Below are positions 37,123 to 46,833 of a stretch of 64,000 nt of DNA, piece by piece. The notes below the pieces were generated by a model. It was not told where the DNA came from. It was given only the letters and a program-made list of their open reading frames with translations, and ran no database searches. The DNA comes from Nocardioides terrigena (lineage in GTDB: Bacteria > Actinomycetota > Actinomycetes > Propionibacteriales > Nocardioidaceae). The stretch covers positions 1 to 64,000 of the forward strand of contig NZ_PZYY01000006.1 in NCBI RefSeq assembly GCF_003047265.1, read 5' to 3'. Position numbers and translations under genes: made by a program. Within the stretch, counting starts at the first letter, position 1, and each line of letters begins with the position of its first letter.

Positions 37123-37412
37123 CGGCCCAACCCGTCGAGGTATCCGGCGACCCGCTCGGCCGGCCACTCCGCCTCCAGCTCGGCGACGACCCGGTCGAGC
37201 ACCTCGGTCGGCGTGCCGGTCGCCCCGGTCCAGGAGGACCGCTCCCAGCCGGCGAGGTAGTCGTCCGCACCGGTGTCGCCGAGTCGCATCGCCGCCTCGT
37301 CGATGGCCTCCTGGAACCGTGTCGCGAGCTGGGACTTCACGGTCTCGTCGTCGGCCCGGGCCGCGACCATGGAGGGCAGCTCGCGCCACCGCGTCACCTG
37401 GTACTCCGTCAT
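37119..37412 (-). CDS. 'Virulence factor' domain protein (PF13769-like)
   Basis: 97 aa from the ATG at 37412. The start 'YQVTRWRELPSMVAAR' and the segment 'RFQEAIDEAAMRLG..GADDYLAGW' match the small conserved Virulence_fact domain. The family name is historical and the function is unknown. It forms a two-gene operon with the homocysteine methyltransferase, suggesting a role in one-carbon/methyl transfer (inference). Confidence 0.75.
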   Translation of the reverse strand: MTEYQVTRWRELPSMVAARADDETVKSQLATRFQEAIDEAAMRLGDTGADDYLAGWERSSWTGATGTPTEVLDRVVAELEAEWPAERVAGYLDGLGR

Positions 37413-37525
37413 GCAAGGGAGCGTAGGTGCGACGGCGCATCCCGGGGGAGGCGTTCGAGGGTTGGAACCCCGGGCCGCGGGCGTGCCGGCCCCGTTCGTG
37501 GAGGAGACCTCGGTAGCGTCCGGGC

Positions 37526-39256
37526 GTGGCCAGTCGTGGACGATCCGGTGCTCGTCGGCGCAGCACGTCCGCGCGCCGGAGCGGCACACGGCAGCAGCGA
37601 CCGTTGCCGGCTGCAGGGCCGGGTGAGCGGCTGTGGGTGCTCGACGTCCCGTACGGGACGCAGGTCGACGGCGCCACCTGGCACCCGGCCGTCAAGACCC
37701 ACCTGTACGTCGGCCGCGCCCTGCCCGTGCACCTCGCGCCCTACGCCCCGGGGCCCTACACGCTCGGTCGGTTCATCGAGAACACCCTCAATCCTGACGA
37801 TCCCACGCCGAGCCCGGAGCCGACCGACGAGCTCGAGCCGCGGCGCATCCAGTTCGAGGCGGCCGATGCGATCGCCGCGCGCGCCGAGGCGGGCGGACGG
37901 CAGTTCCTGCTCGCCGACGAGCCCGGCGTCGGCAAGACGGTCGCCGCGGTTCTCGGGGCGACGGCGGTGGGCGACCTCCGCGGTGCGCGACGGGTGCTCG
38001 TCGTGGCCGACCGGCCCGCCGCGATCACCATCGGCCACTGGTGCCGCACGATCACCGCGCTGGGGGACGGCGGCCTGGAGTGGGTCGTGATCACGTGGGA
38101 CCGGCTGGAGAAGGTCACGGACCACACCTGGGACGTGATCATCGCGGACGAGGCCCACGCGCTGCGACGTACGACGACGAAGCGGTGGAAGCTCTGGGCG
38201 CGGATCTCGGGACACGGGAAGCCGCACGACAAGGCGCCGTTCGTCATCGCGACCACCGCGACGCCCGGACACACGCCGCTCGAGCTGCCCTACCTCGCAC
38301 CGGCGTACGCGCAGGTGCTCGGGGAGTCGATCAAGGAGTGGACCTCGGCGACGCAACCGGGGGACGCGTTCGCCACCGCGCTCGAGCGCCACGGCGTCGG
38401 GGTCGAACGGGGACGCTACGGCGCGACGTGGACCACCGATCCGGCGCGGCGCGCCGCGGATCTCAAGCTCGTGCGCGGCTGGCTCGACGAGGAGCGGCCC
38501 CCGGCGATGCTGCACCGGGCCGCGCCGTGGGGGCCGGTGCCCATCTCCGGGATGCCGGTGGCGCTCACGCCGGCGGAGCGGACGGCGTACGAGGCCGAAT
38601 GGGGAGAGTTCTGTCGTGAGATGGACATCGCCCGGCGCGGCCGCAACGTCGCCAAGGGTCGGGCCGCACTGCTGCGCTTCCGGCAGAAGGCCGGGCTGAT
38701 CCGCGTCGACTCGACGGTCGCCTGGATCGCCCAGCAGGTCGAGGCCGAGCGACAGGTGGCGTGCTCGGTGGAGTTCGTCGGGACCGCCGCCGACCCGATC
38801 GCCGACCGGCTGCGCGACTCCGGCATCGAGGTCGCCACGATCTACGGCCGCGACCGGTTCGATCCCGAGGCCGAGCGGCTCCGGTTCCAGACCGGGCAGG
38901 CCAAGGTCTGCGTCTTCACCACGGTCGCCTCGATCAGCCTGCACGCCGGGGAGACCCTGGCCGACGGACGCCGGGCGAGCACGGAGCCGCGGGTCGGTGT
39001 CTTCCACCAGGCCCGCTTCTCCGGCATCGCCGGACGGCAGGTCACCGGCCGCACCCACCGCGACCACCAGGTCTCACCGTGGCACATCGCCTACGCCGAA
39101 GGCACCGTCGAGGAGCAGGTCGGCAAGGTGATGGTGGAGCGGATCGCCGCGGCCTCCGACACCGTGGGCGGCGACACCAGCGGCCTCGCCGACCTCGCCC
39201 AGCTCCTCGGAGCCGACTGGCTGCCCGTCACGACCCTGACCGAGGACGGCGGCTGA
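37526..39256 (+). CDS. SNF2-like DEAD/DEAH helicase, phage-type
   Basis: 576 aa. The GTG at 37526 is 6 bp after a TAGCGT box, so the transcript may be leaderless. It has Walker A 'LADEPGVGKTVAA', Walker B 'IIADEAHALRRT', motif III 'ATTATPGHTP' and a C-terminal lobe with motif VI-like 'QVTGRTHRDHQ'. The N-terminal ~35 residues are basic. The layout resembles helicases encoded by actinobacteriophages. No nuclease, methyltransferase or phage structural gene is adjacent, so it is an orphan. Confidence 0.8.
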   Translation: MASRGRSGARRRSTSARRSGTRQQRPLPAAGPGERLWVLDVPYGTQVDGATWHPAVKTHLYVGRALPVHLAPYAPGPYTLGRFIENTLNPDDPTPSPEPTDELEPRRIQFEAADAIAARAEAGGRQFLLADEPGVGKTVAAVLGATAVGDLRGARRVLVVADRPAAITIGHWCRTITALGDGGLEWVVITWDRLEKVTDHTWDVIIADEAHALRRTTTKRWKLWARISGHGKPHDKAPFVIATTATPGHTPLELPYLAPAYAQVLGESIKEWTSATQPGDAFATALERHGVGVERGRYGATWTTDPARRAADLKLVRGWLDEERPPAMLHRAAPWGPVPISGMPVALTPAERTAYEAEWGEFCREMDIARRGRNVAKGRAALLRFRQKAGLIRVDSTVAWIAQQVEAERQVACSVEFVGTAADPIADRLRDSGIEVATIYGRDRFDPEAERLRFQTGQAKVCVFTTVASISLHAGETLADGRRASTEPRVGVFHQARFSGIAGRQVTGRTHRDHQVSPWHIAYAEGTVEEQVGKVMVERIAAASDTVGGDTSGLADLAQLLGADWLPVTTLTEDGG

Positions 39257-39408
39257 TCGCTGGCTGCGTGGCTCCGTCCGATGGGGGGATCGGTGCTCCC
39301 TGAATGTCGATGCTGATGTGCGCGACGGTGGACACCACAGCGTCCCGGTCCACCACGGCCTGGGTGCTCGACATCCGACATCCACCGTCAACCAGCAGGA
39401 GAGACGCC

Positions 39409-40407
39409 ATGCCTCGCACCGACATCGACATCACCGTCCCGGACCTGTCCGGCAAGCGTGCCGTGCTGACCGGGGGCAGCGACGGCATCGGCCTCGGGAT
39501 CGCCCACCGCCTCGCCGCGGCCGGCGCCGAGCTGGTCCTGCCGGTGCGCAACCCGGGCAAGGGCCGGGCCGCAGCCGCGGAGATCCGGGCCGCCGCCCCC
39601 GGTGCCACGGTCACCCTGCATGACCTCGACCTGTCGTCGCTCGGGTCCGTCGCCGCCTTCGGCGAGACCATGCGCGCCGAGGGCGGCCCGATCCACCTCC
39701 TGATCAGCAACGCCGGCGTGATGACGCCGCCGGCGCGGCAGACCACCGCCGACGGCCACGAGCTGCAGATGGGGACCAACCACCTCGGTCACGTCGCCCT
39801 GGTGGCCCACCTGATGCCGCTGCTGCGGGCCGGCCGGGCCAGGGTGACCTCCCAGGTCAGCGTCGCCGCAGCCAGCGGGAGCATCCACTGGGACGACCTG
39901 GGCTGGGAGCGCTCGTACGACGGGATGAAGGCCTACCGGCAGTCCAAGATCGCGTTCGGGCTGTTCGGCCTCGAGCTCGACCGCCGCAGCAAGGCCCTCG
40001 GGTGGGGCATCACCAGCAACCTCTCCCACCCCGGCATCGCCCCCACCCGCCTGCTCTCCTCCCGACCCGAGCTCGGCCGCGAGCGCGACACCGTCGGGGT
40101 GCGGCTGATCCGGGTCCTCTCCAGGCGCGGCATCCTCGCCGGCACCGCCCGGACCGCCGGCCTCCCCGCGCTGTTCGCCGCCACCTCACCCGACGCCGGG
40201 GGCGGCCGCCTCTACGGTCCCAGCGGGTTCCAGCACCTGGGCGGAGCCCCGGCGGAGCAGCAGCTGTACAAGCCGCTGCGCGACGAGGAGGAGGCCGAGC
40301 GTGCCTGGCTGACGTCGGTGGAGCTCGCCGGGGTCACCTTTCCCGCCGGCGCGGATGACCGTCGGTCGACCGACGACCCGGCCGACCCGGCCATGCAGGC
40401 GGAGTAG
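39409..40407 (+). CDS. Short-chain dehydrogenase/reductase
   Basis: 332 aa; the ATG has AGGAGAG upstream. The NADP motif '[12 protein letters not shown]', 'NAGVMTPPA' and a Tyr-X3-Lys in 'YRQSKIA' are present. It has a C-terminal extension of about 70 residues ('[22 protein letters not shown]') like the retinol dehydrogenase/WWOX-type subfamily. The substrate is unknown. The next gene is an XRE-MmyB regulator, a common local pairing in actinobacteria. Confidence 0.9.
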   Translation: MPRTDIDITVPDLSGKRAVLTGGSDGIGLGIAHRLAAAGAELVLPVRNPGKGRAAAAEIRAAAPGATVTLHDLDLSSLGSVAAFGETMRAEGGPIHLLISNAGVMTPPARQTTADGHELQMGTNHLGHVALVAHLMPLLRAGRARVTSQVSVAAASGSIHWDDLGWERSYDGMKAYRQSKIAFGLFGLELDRRSKALGWGITSNLSHPGIAPTRLLSSRPELGRERDTVGVRLIRVLSRRGILAGTARTAGLPALFAATSPDAGGGRLYGPSGFQHLGGAPAEQQLYKPLRDEEEAERAWLTSVELAGVTFPAGADDRRSTDDPADPAMQAE

Positions 40408-40446
40408 AAGCGTCTGGCAGCCTTCGTTCACGCCGGAGAGGGAGAA

Positions 40447-41298
40447 ATGATGACGATCGACCGGAGCCAGATGGCGGAGTTCCTGCGCCGTCGCCGCGAG
40501 GCGCTCCAGCCCGAGGACGTGGGCATGCCGCGCGGACAGCGACGCCGCACCCGCGGCCTGCGCCGTGAGGAGGTCGCCGCCCTGTGCCACATGTCGACCG
40601 ACTACTACACACGCCTCGAGCAGGAGCGTGGTCCCCAGCCCTCGGAGCAGATGATCGCCTCGATCGCCCAGGGCCTGCACCTGACCGTCCCCGAGCGTGA
40701 CCACCTCTTCCGCCTCGCCGGGCACCAGCCGCCCGCCCGCGGCCCCAGCAGCGAGCACGTCAGCCCCGGCATGCTGCGGATCTTCGACCGCCTCGCCGAC
40801 ACCCCGGCCGAGATCGTCACCGAGCTCGGCGAGACCCTGCGCCAGACTCCGCCCAAGGTCGCCCTCGTGGGCGACTGGACCCGCTACCGAGGTCCCGCGC
40901 GCAGCAACGGCTACCGCTGGTTCACCGACCCCGCCACCCGGGACATCTACGTGCCCGAGGACCACGAGTTCCTCTCCCGCATGTACGCCGCCGGCCTCCG
41001 CGGGATCGCCGCCGTCCGTGGACCGGGCTCGCGAGCCGCCCACCTGGCCGAGCTGCTGCTCGAGCAGAGCGAGGAGTTCCGCACCCTGTGGGCCGACCAC
41101 GAGATCGGCCTCGAGCCCGACGACGTCAAGCGCTTCCAGCACCCCGAGGTCGGCCGGCTCGACCTCAACTGCCAAGTGCTCTTCGACCCCCACCAGTCGC
41201 ACCGACTCATGGTCTACACCGCCGACCCCGGCACGGAGAGCTACGAGAAGCTCCAGATGCTCACCGTCATCGGCGCCCAGAGCCTCTCCTCGTCCTGA
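40447..41298 (+). CDS. XRE-family regulator with MmyB-like ligand domain
   Basis: 283 aa. The N-terminal HTH (~residues 35-85, 'RGLRREEVAALCHMSTDYYTRLEQERG') is followed by the MmyB-like PAS-fold domain (~110-275), which binds small hydrophobic ligands in studied members. It lies 39 bp after the dehydrogenase and probably regulates it. Confidence 0.92.
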   Translation: MMTIDRSQMAEFLRRRREALQPEDVGMPRGQRRRTRGLRREEVAALCHMSTDYYTRLEQERGPQPSEQMIASIAQGLHLTVPERDHLFRLAGHQPPARGPSSEHVSPGMLRIFDRLADTPAEIVTELGETLRQTPPKVALVGDWTRYRGPARSNGYRWFTDPATRDIYVPEDHEFLSRMYAAGLRGIAAVRGPGSRAAHLAELLLEQSEEFRTLWADHEIGLEPDDVKRFQHPEVGRLDLNCQVLFDPHQSHRLMVYTADPGTESYEKLQMLTVIGAQSLSSS

Positions 41299-41415
41299 CC
41301 CGCTCCGGCGCGCCCGCTCCGCTGGTCGGGCGTATCACCGCCGGGGTCTGCCGACTCCTCTAGGGCAGGACGGTTCGCGTCGTGCGGGCCGTCGACGGAC
41401 CGAAGGGAGGCACGG

Positions 41416-42585
41416 GTGTCGATCGCCCCGCCCCTCTCGCCGATCCCACGGCAGCAGCATCACGCCGAGCTGCGCGTCGGCCCGACGGGCGCTGCGACCA
41501 CACCGATGCTCACCGTCGACCTGGCGACGGTCCGCGACTCCTACCGACAGCTGCAGGCCGCGCTGCCCGGCGTCGACCTGCACTATGCGGTCAAGGCCAA
41601 CCCGTCCGAGCCGGTGCTCTACGTGCTCCTCGACGAGGGCGCTCGCTGGGACGTCGCCAGTCCCGGCGAGATCGACGCCGTCCTCGCCGTCGACCCCGAT
41701 CCGTCGCGGATCTCCTACGGCAACACGGTGAAGAAGGCCGTCGACATCGCGCACGCCCACGCCCGCGGCGTACGCAGGTTTGCCGTCGACTGCGACGCCG
41801 AGCTGGACAAGCTGATCGACCTGGCACCTGGCGCCACACTGCTGGTACGGATCACCACCAGCGGAGCCGGCGCCGACTGGGCGCTGGGCCAGAAGTTCGG
41901 CTGCGACGAGGTGACGGCCGGCCGGTTGCTCGCCCGGGCGCTCACGCACGGCCACCCGGTGGGCATCTGCTTCCACGTCGGGAGCCAGCAGCACGACGTC
42001 ACGGCGTGGGACGAGCCGCTGGCGACGACCGCCCGGTTGCGTACGCTCGTCCGAGACCATGGCTCCGACCTCGCCGTCGTCGACCTCGGCGGAGGCTTTC
42101 CGGCGCACGCCGCCGATCCGACGCCGGACGTGTCGTCGTTCGGCACCGCGATCATGGCTGCGGTCGGGCGCCACCTCGGCCCGGACGTGCCGCCGCTCAT
42201 GGCCGAGCCGGGTCGTGTGCTCGTCGCCGACGCCGGCACCCTCGAGACCGAGGTGGTCCTCGTCTCCGAGCGCGCCGGCCGGCGCTGGGTGTACGTCGAC
42301 GTGGGGCTGTTCTCCGGGCTGGCCGAGACGATGGGGGAGGCGATCCGCTACCGGATCACTGCCCACCGCGTCGGGCGCCCGCTCCAGGGACGGACCGCAG
42401 ACGTCGTCCTGGCCGGACCGACGTGTGACAGCGTCGACGTCCTCTACCAGCAGCACCGTCCCCAGCTGCCTGTCGACCTGCAGGCGGGCGACCGGCTGCG
42501 TATCCATGCGGCCGGCGCGTACACCACGACGTACTCCTCGGTCGGGTTCAACGGGTTCGCGCCCCTCCGCGAGGTCCACCGGTGA
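41416..42585 (+). CDS. PLP-dependent decarboxylase, fold type III (ornithine/lysine/DAP type)
   Basis: 389 aa with a GTG start. The PLP lysine is in 'LHYAVKANPSEPV', with 'FHVGSQQHDV', 'LGGGFPAH', 'EPGRVLVADAG' and the substrate cysteine in 'GPTCDSVDVLYQ'. It decarboxylates a basic amino acid; the specificity (Orn, Lys, Arg or DAP) cannot be fixed by eye. Its stop overlaps the start of the MFS transporter gene (GTGA), suggesting production and export of an amine-derived product. Confidence 0.88.
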   Translation: MSIAPPLSPIPRQQHHAELRVGPTGAATTPMLTVDLATVRDSYRQLQAALPGVDLHYAVKANPSEPVLYVLLDEGARWDVASPGEIDAVLAVDPDPSRISYGNTVKKAVDIAHAHARGVRRFAVDCDAELDKLIDLAPGATLLVRITTSGAGADWALGQKFGCDEVTAGRLLARALTHGHPVGICFHVGSQQHDVTAWDEPLATTARLRTLVRDHGSDLAVVDLGGGFPAHAADPTPDVSSFGTAIMAAVGRHLGPDVPPLMAEPGRVLVADAGTLETEVVLVSERAGRRWVYVDVGLFSGLAETMGEAIRYRITAHRVGRPLQGRTADVVLAGPTCDSVDVLYQQHRPQLPVDLQAGDRLRIHAAGAYTTTYSSVGFNGFAPLREVHR

Positions 42586-43877
42586 GCTCCCCGGGTTTCC
42601 GGTCGGCACTGGCGAGCAGGGCGTTTCGCCGGCTCTGCCTCGCTCACGGCGTGGCGACCGTCGGGCAGCTCGTGCTCACCCTCGCGGTGGGCGTCCACGT
42701 CCTGCTGGAGACCCGGTCCGGCGTCTGGGTCTCCGTCACCGTCGCGCTGGCGTTCGCGCCGTACGCCGTCTGCTCCGCGCTCGCCGGCGTCCTGGCCGAC
42801 CGCCGGTCGCGCAGCGCCGTGCTGGCCGGCGCCGCGTGGGTGCGAGCGGCCCTCGCGCTCGGGCTCGTCGTCGGGACGGTCGTCGGGTGGCCGGTCGCCG
42901 CCATGGTCGGCGTCACCGCCCTGATCGCGGTGGCCGCGACGCCGTCGTTCCCCGCGCTCGCCGCCGCCACGCCGGAGTGCGTGCCGGACCGCGACCTGCC
43001 GGCGGCGAACGCGCTCGTCACCTGTGTCGAGAACGTCACCTGGATCGGCGGGCCCGGAGTGTTCGGGCTGCTCGTCCTGGCCGGGGCGGGGACGGAAGGC
43101 GCGGTGCTCGTCGCGGCCGTCCTGTTCGTCGGCGCCGGTACCGTAGCCATGCCCGTGCGACTCCATCGACCGGTGCGGGCCCAGCCGACCGGCTGGCTGG
43201 GCGACCTCGTCGCCGGGGTGGCAACCGTGGCCCGTCGGCCCGAGATCCGCCGACCCATGAGCCTCGCCGTCCTCGACAACTTCCTCTACGGCTACCTGGT
43301 CGTGGCCATCGTGCTGCTCGCCGACACGGCGCCGGCGGGGGACAGCCCGCTCGGTCTGCTCAACGCCACCCTGACCGCGGGGGCCCTGGCGTCGATGCTG
43401 GTCGTCAACCGGTTCACCCGCGGCGACCGGACCTCCGCGGTCCTGGTCGTGACCCTCCTCGGCTTCTGCGCCACCCTCGTCGTCCTGGGAGCGGTCGGCG
43501 CCTCCGCGCTCGGCGTCGCGCTCGTCGCGGTCGCCGGTGGCACGACCCTGGTGGCGGAGGTGGCGGCGGTGACGCTGCTCCAGCGCGGGACCGACAGCGC
43601 GACGCTCGCCCGGGTGTTCGGGATCTACGACCAGCTCAACGTGGGCGCCATCGCGCTCGGCTCGCTGCTGGCCGGTCCGCTCTCGGCGGTGGCGGGGCCA
43701 CGCGGCGGGCTGGTCGCCGTCGCCGGCCTCGGGATCGTGCTCACGCTGCCGGTCCTCGTCGGGCAGCTCCGCCGCCGTGCTCCAGGGCTCTCGTCAGCGC
43801 AGACGTCGGGCCCGGAGACCTCGAGCTCCTGGGGGAGCAGGCGCACCTCCGCCGCCACCAGCGTCCGGGACGCATGA
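42582..43877 (+). CDS. MFS transporter (EntS-like, MFS_3)
   Basis: 431 aa with a GTG start and about 12 hydrophobic segments. Loop 2-3 has 'AGVLADRRSRSAVL', typical of MFS_3 drug/siderophore exporters. The C-terminal ~30 residues are a Ser-rich tail. It is translationally coupled to the PLP decarboxylase, so it is the likely exporter for that small operon. Confidence 0.88.
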   Translation: MSSPGFRSALASRAFRRLCLAHGVATVGQLVLTLAVGVHVLLETRSGVWVSVTVALAFAPYAVCSALAGVLADRRSRSAVLAGAAWVRAALALGLVVGTVVGWPVAAMVGVTALIAVAATPSFPALAAATPECVPDRDLPAANALVTCVENVTWIGGPGVFGLLVLAGAGTEGAVLVAAVLFVGAGTVAMPVRLHRPVRAQPTGWLGDLVAGVATVARRPEIRRPMSLAVLDNFLYGYLVVAIVLLADTAPAGDSPLGLLNATLTAGALASMLVVNRFTRGDRTSAVLVVTLLGFCATLVVLGAVGASALGVALVAVAGGTTLVAEVAAVTLLQRGTDSATLARVFGIYDQLNVGAIALGSLLAGPLSAVAGPRGGLVAVAGLGIVLTLPVLVGQLRRRAPGLSSAQTSGPETSSSWGSRRTSAATSVRDA

Positions 43878-43893
43878 CGTTCACCGCCACCCC

Positions 43894-43947
43894 TTGTGGC
43901 ACGGAGCCGCCGAGTCGTATCTTGCGAAGACTGTGACCTGCATCACA
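43894..43947 (+). promoter_or_regulatory. Promoter and CRP/FNR-like box of the oxidoreductase operon
   Basis: A candidate -35 TTGTGG (43894-43899) and -10 TATCTT (43918-43923) are separated by 18 bp. Just downstream is a perfect TGTGA-N6-TCACA palindrome (43932-43947), the classical CRP-family consensus, 22 bp before the first gene. Overlap with the probable transcription start suggests repression when bound. The promoter part is inference. Confidence 0.5.
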
Positions 43948-43969
43948 CCCCGTCCGCAGGAGGTCCCGC

Positions 43970-45325
43970 ATGACGCAGCTCGACCGGGAGGGCCCAGCAG
44001 ATCCGGTGTCCGTGCCGTTCACCCCAGGGATGCGCGACAACCCCGTCGAGCTGACGGAGATACCCGACGAGATCGCGCGCGAGCCCGTCGCCCTCGCGGA
44101 CCCCACGCTCACCGAGCAGTTCACCGAGGAGTGGCGCAACGCGTCGTACAACTGCTTCTCCTCGGGCCACAAGTTCTGCCGCGAGGTCTGCCCGGTCATG
44201 CAGGTGACCCGCAACGAGTCCTGGACGCCGACGGCGTTCCACGCCAACGTCGTCGCGATGGACCGGGGTGAGCTGACGATCGAGGACGTCGCCGCCGACT
44301 ACGTGAACTGCACCCAGTGCGGCGCCTGCGAGCTGCGCTGTCCCAACACGCTCTTCACCGGGGACTTCTACCGGTTCCGCACTCGCACCGTCGATGTCGT
44401 CAAGGCCGTCCGTGCGCTGGCCGTCGAGAGCGGCGTGCACCAGCCGGCCTGGAAGACGTGGAACGCACGTACCGACGAGCTGACCCACGAACCGGTCCTC
44501 GGCGAGACCCCGATCAGCCAGGAGCACGTCCGCGACTGGTCCGACGGCCTCGACCTCCCGATCGGCGGGGAGACGGTGCTGTTCGTCGATTGCGAGGCGG
44601 CCTTCTACCGCACGTCCGTCCCGCGCGCGGTCGCCCAGATCCTCCAGCAGGCCGGCTACGAGTTCGGGCTGATGGGGGAGCAGTGGTGCTGCGGAGGTCC
44701 CGCCGCGGAGATGGGGTACGTCGACCAGGCGAAGCGGTTCGCCCGGCACAACCTCGACAACTGGCGCTCCACCGGGACCACGCGGGTGCTCGTCCTCGAC
44801 CCGCACGACTACATCTCGTTCACCGAGGACTACCCGAAGTACTTCGGGGCCGACTACGACATCGAGGTGGTGCTGGTCGTCGAGCTGTTCGCCCAGCTGA
44901 TCCGCGAGGGCCGCCTCACGCCGTCCGTGCCGGTGGAGCGGTCGATCAGCTATCACGACCCGTGTCGGCTCAACAAGCGCAAGGGCATCTGGAAGGAGCC
45001 GCGGGAGATCCTGCGCGCGATCCCCGGGCTGGACTTCAAGGACGTCGACCGGGTGACGCAGTGGTCCTACTGCTCCGGCGGCGGCGGTGGCCTCCCGGTC
45101 GAGAAGCCCGAGCTCACCGCGGCGATCTCCGCCAGCCGCCTCGAGAAGGCCGCGGCGCTCGGCGTCGACACCCTCGTCAGCGCTTGTCCGTGGTCCGAGC
45201 GGCCACTGGGCGAGGCCGGCGACGACGCGCAGATCGACGTGGTCGACATCCACGAGCTGCTCGCCGAGTCGCTCGGGATCACGGTCGGCGGCACCCGGCG
45301 CGGTCCCGGAGGCGACGGGGCATGA
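43970..45325 (+). CDS. (Fe-S)-binding oxidoreductase with two CCG domains (GlcF/HdrD-like)
   Basis: 451 aa; the ATG has AGGAGG upstream. N-terminal cysteine clusters ('CREVCPV', 'CTQCGACELRCP') bind 4Fe-4S. Two CCG-type cysteine-rich domains follow ('EQWCCGGPAAEMG' and 'SYCSGGGGGLP'). Such proteins pass electrons from an FAD-linked dehydrogenase to quinone or another acceptor. First gene of a tightly packed operon with the FAD oxidase (4-base overlap). Confidence 0.9.
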   Translation: MTQLDREGPADPVSVPFTPGMRDNPVELTEIPDEIAREPVALADPTLTEQFTEEWRNASYNCFSSGHKFCREVCPVMQVTRNESWTPTAFHANVVAMDRGELTIEDVAADYVNCTQCGACELRCPNTLFTGDFYRFRTRTVDVVKAVRALAVESGVHQPAWKTWNARTDELTHEPVLGETPISQEHVRDWSDGLDLPIGGETVLFVDCEAAFYRTSVPRAVAQILQQAGYEFGLMGEQWCCGGPAAEMGYVDQAKRFARHNLDNWRSTGTTRVLVLDPHDYISFTEDYPKYFGADYDIEVVLVVELFAQLIREGRLTPSVPVERSISYHDPCRLNKRKGIWKEPREILRAIPGLDFKDVDRVTQWSYCSGGGGGLPVEKPELTAAISASRLEKAAALGVDTLVSACPWSERPLGEAGDDAQIDVVDIHELLAESLGITVGGTRRGPGGDGA

Positions 45326-46833
45326 CCATCCAGGCCGAACGGCTCGACGAGGTCGTCACCGCGCTGCGCACGGTCCTGGCCGACGACCAGATCCTCACGT
45401 CCAAGCCGGACCGCTACAACCGGGCCCGAGTCCCGGCCCCGTTCCCGGTGCACCGCTGGTCCGAACGGCTGCCCGACCTCGCCGTCCTCCCCACGAGCAC
45501 CGCGCAGGTCGCCGGCGTCGTCCGCATCGCCCACGACCTCAGGGTGCCCATCGTGCCGCGCGACGGCGGCACCGGTCTCACCGACGGCGCCGTCCCGCTC
45601 CGCGGCGGCATCGTGGTCGACGTCAAGCGGATGAACCAGGTCAAGGAGCTCGACCTCGAGAACCGCACCGTCACCGTCGGCACCGGCATCAGCATGCTCA
45701 AGCTCAACGAGCAGCTCGCGGCGCACGGGCTCTTCTACCCCGACGACCCCGCGTCGTACCCCTGCTCGCTGGTGGGCGGGCGCATCGGCACCAGCGGGTG
45801 GTCGCTCATCGGCTCCCGGTACGGCCACACGCGCGACCTGGTGCTCAGCTTCGACCACGTGCTCCCCACCGGTGAGGTGATGCACGTCGGCGACGGGATC
45901 GGCCACAAGATCAGCAAGTCCTCCAGCGGCTACCAGCTCAAGCACCTGTTCATGGGCCACCAGGGCACGCTGGGGATCGCCACCGAGGCCACGCTCAAGC
46001 TGTTCCCGAAGCCCGAGGCCGAGCTGTCGCCGTTCTGGGCCTTCGACAACTACGACGACGCGTACCGCTGCGTCGGCGCCCTCGCCCGCGCCGGCGTCGC
46101 GACGTTCGCTGGAGCGGTGCTCTTCGACGAGTGGAAGGTCGCCTACCTGCGCAGGGACGACGAGGCGTACATCCCGCAGCCGCGCGACGTGCGGGCGCTG
46201 GTGTGCGCGGTCATGTACGGCTACGAGGACGAGGTCCGGCCGGCGGGCAGGCGGCTGTTCAGGATCGCGAAGGAGCACGGCGCGCGCTACCTCGGCGACG
46301 AGATCTCCGAGGGCGACTGGGCGGCGCGGCACGACCGCTACGCGACGCCCCTGCACGGCCGGACCAAGTCCGGTCAGGTCGTGCCGATGAGCTGGCACTG
46401 CGAGGACGCGGCGGTCAACTACACCCAGCTCCCCGCGGTGTCGAGGGCCTGGCACGAGATCGTCGCCGACCTGCGGCGGCGTACGGACGTGTTCGACGAC
46501 TGGGGCATGTTCACCTACACCTCCGGCAACACCGGCGTCGACTACCTCACCGAGATCGACGTCGGCATCTGGGAGCAGCAGCTCGACGACCGCGCCTGGG
46601 AGATGTGGGTCAAGGCCAAGCGCGACATCGCCGCCGTGGCCCTCGCCCACCAGGGCTCGATCAGTGCCTGCCACGGCTCCTGCCGTGAGGGGGAGGTCGA
46701 CCTGGTGCCCGACGAGCTGGGTCGCGGCTTCGACGTGATGCTCGACCTCAAGCGCTCCCTCGACCCGCACAACATCATGAATCCCGGGAAGTACCTCCTC
46801 GACCGTGCCTACGAGACGGGACCCACCCCATGA
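45322..46833 (+). CDS. FAD-linked oxidase/dehydrogenase (GlcD/D-lactate dehydrogenase type)
   Basis: 503 aa. PCMH-type FAD-binding domain ('LPTSTAQVAGVVRIAHDLRVPIVPRDGGTGLTDGAVP', 'GHQGTLGIATEATLKL') and C-terminal FAD-oxidase domain ending 'DPHNIMNPGKYL'. It oxidises a 2-hydroxy acid or related substrate, passing electrons to the Fe-S partner next to it. The substrate is unknown. It overlaps both neighbours by 4 bases. Confidence 0.9.
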   Translation: MTIQAERLDEVVTALRTVLADDQILTSKPDRYNRARVPAPFPVHRWSERLPDLAVLPTSTAQVAGVVRIAHDLRVPIVPRDGGTGLTDGAVPLRGGIVVDVKRMNQVKELDLENRTVTVGTGISMLKLNEQLAAHGLFYPDDPASYPCSLVGGRIGTSGWSLIGSRYGHTRDLVLSFDHVLPTGEVMHVGDGIGHKISKSSSGYQLKHLFMGHQGTLGIATEATLKLFPKPEAELSPFWAFDNYDDAYRCVGALARAGVATFAGAVLFDEWKVAYLRRDDEAYIPQPRDVRALVCAVMYGYEDEVRPAGRRLFRIAKEHGARYLGDEISEGDWAARHDRYATPLHGRTKSGQVVPMSWHCEDAAVNYTQLPAVSRAWHEIVADLRRRTDVFDDWGMFTYTSGNTGVDYLTEIDVGIWEQQLDDRAWEMWVKAKRDIAAVALAHQGSISACHGSCREGEVDLVPDELGRGFDVMLDLKRSLDPHNIMNPGKYLLDRAYETGPTP

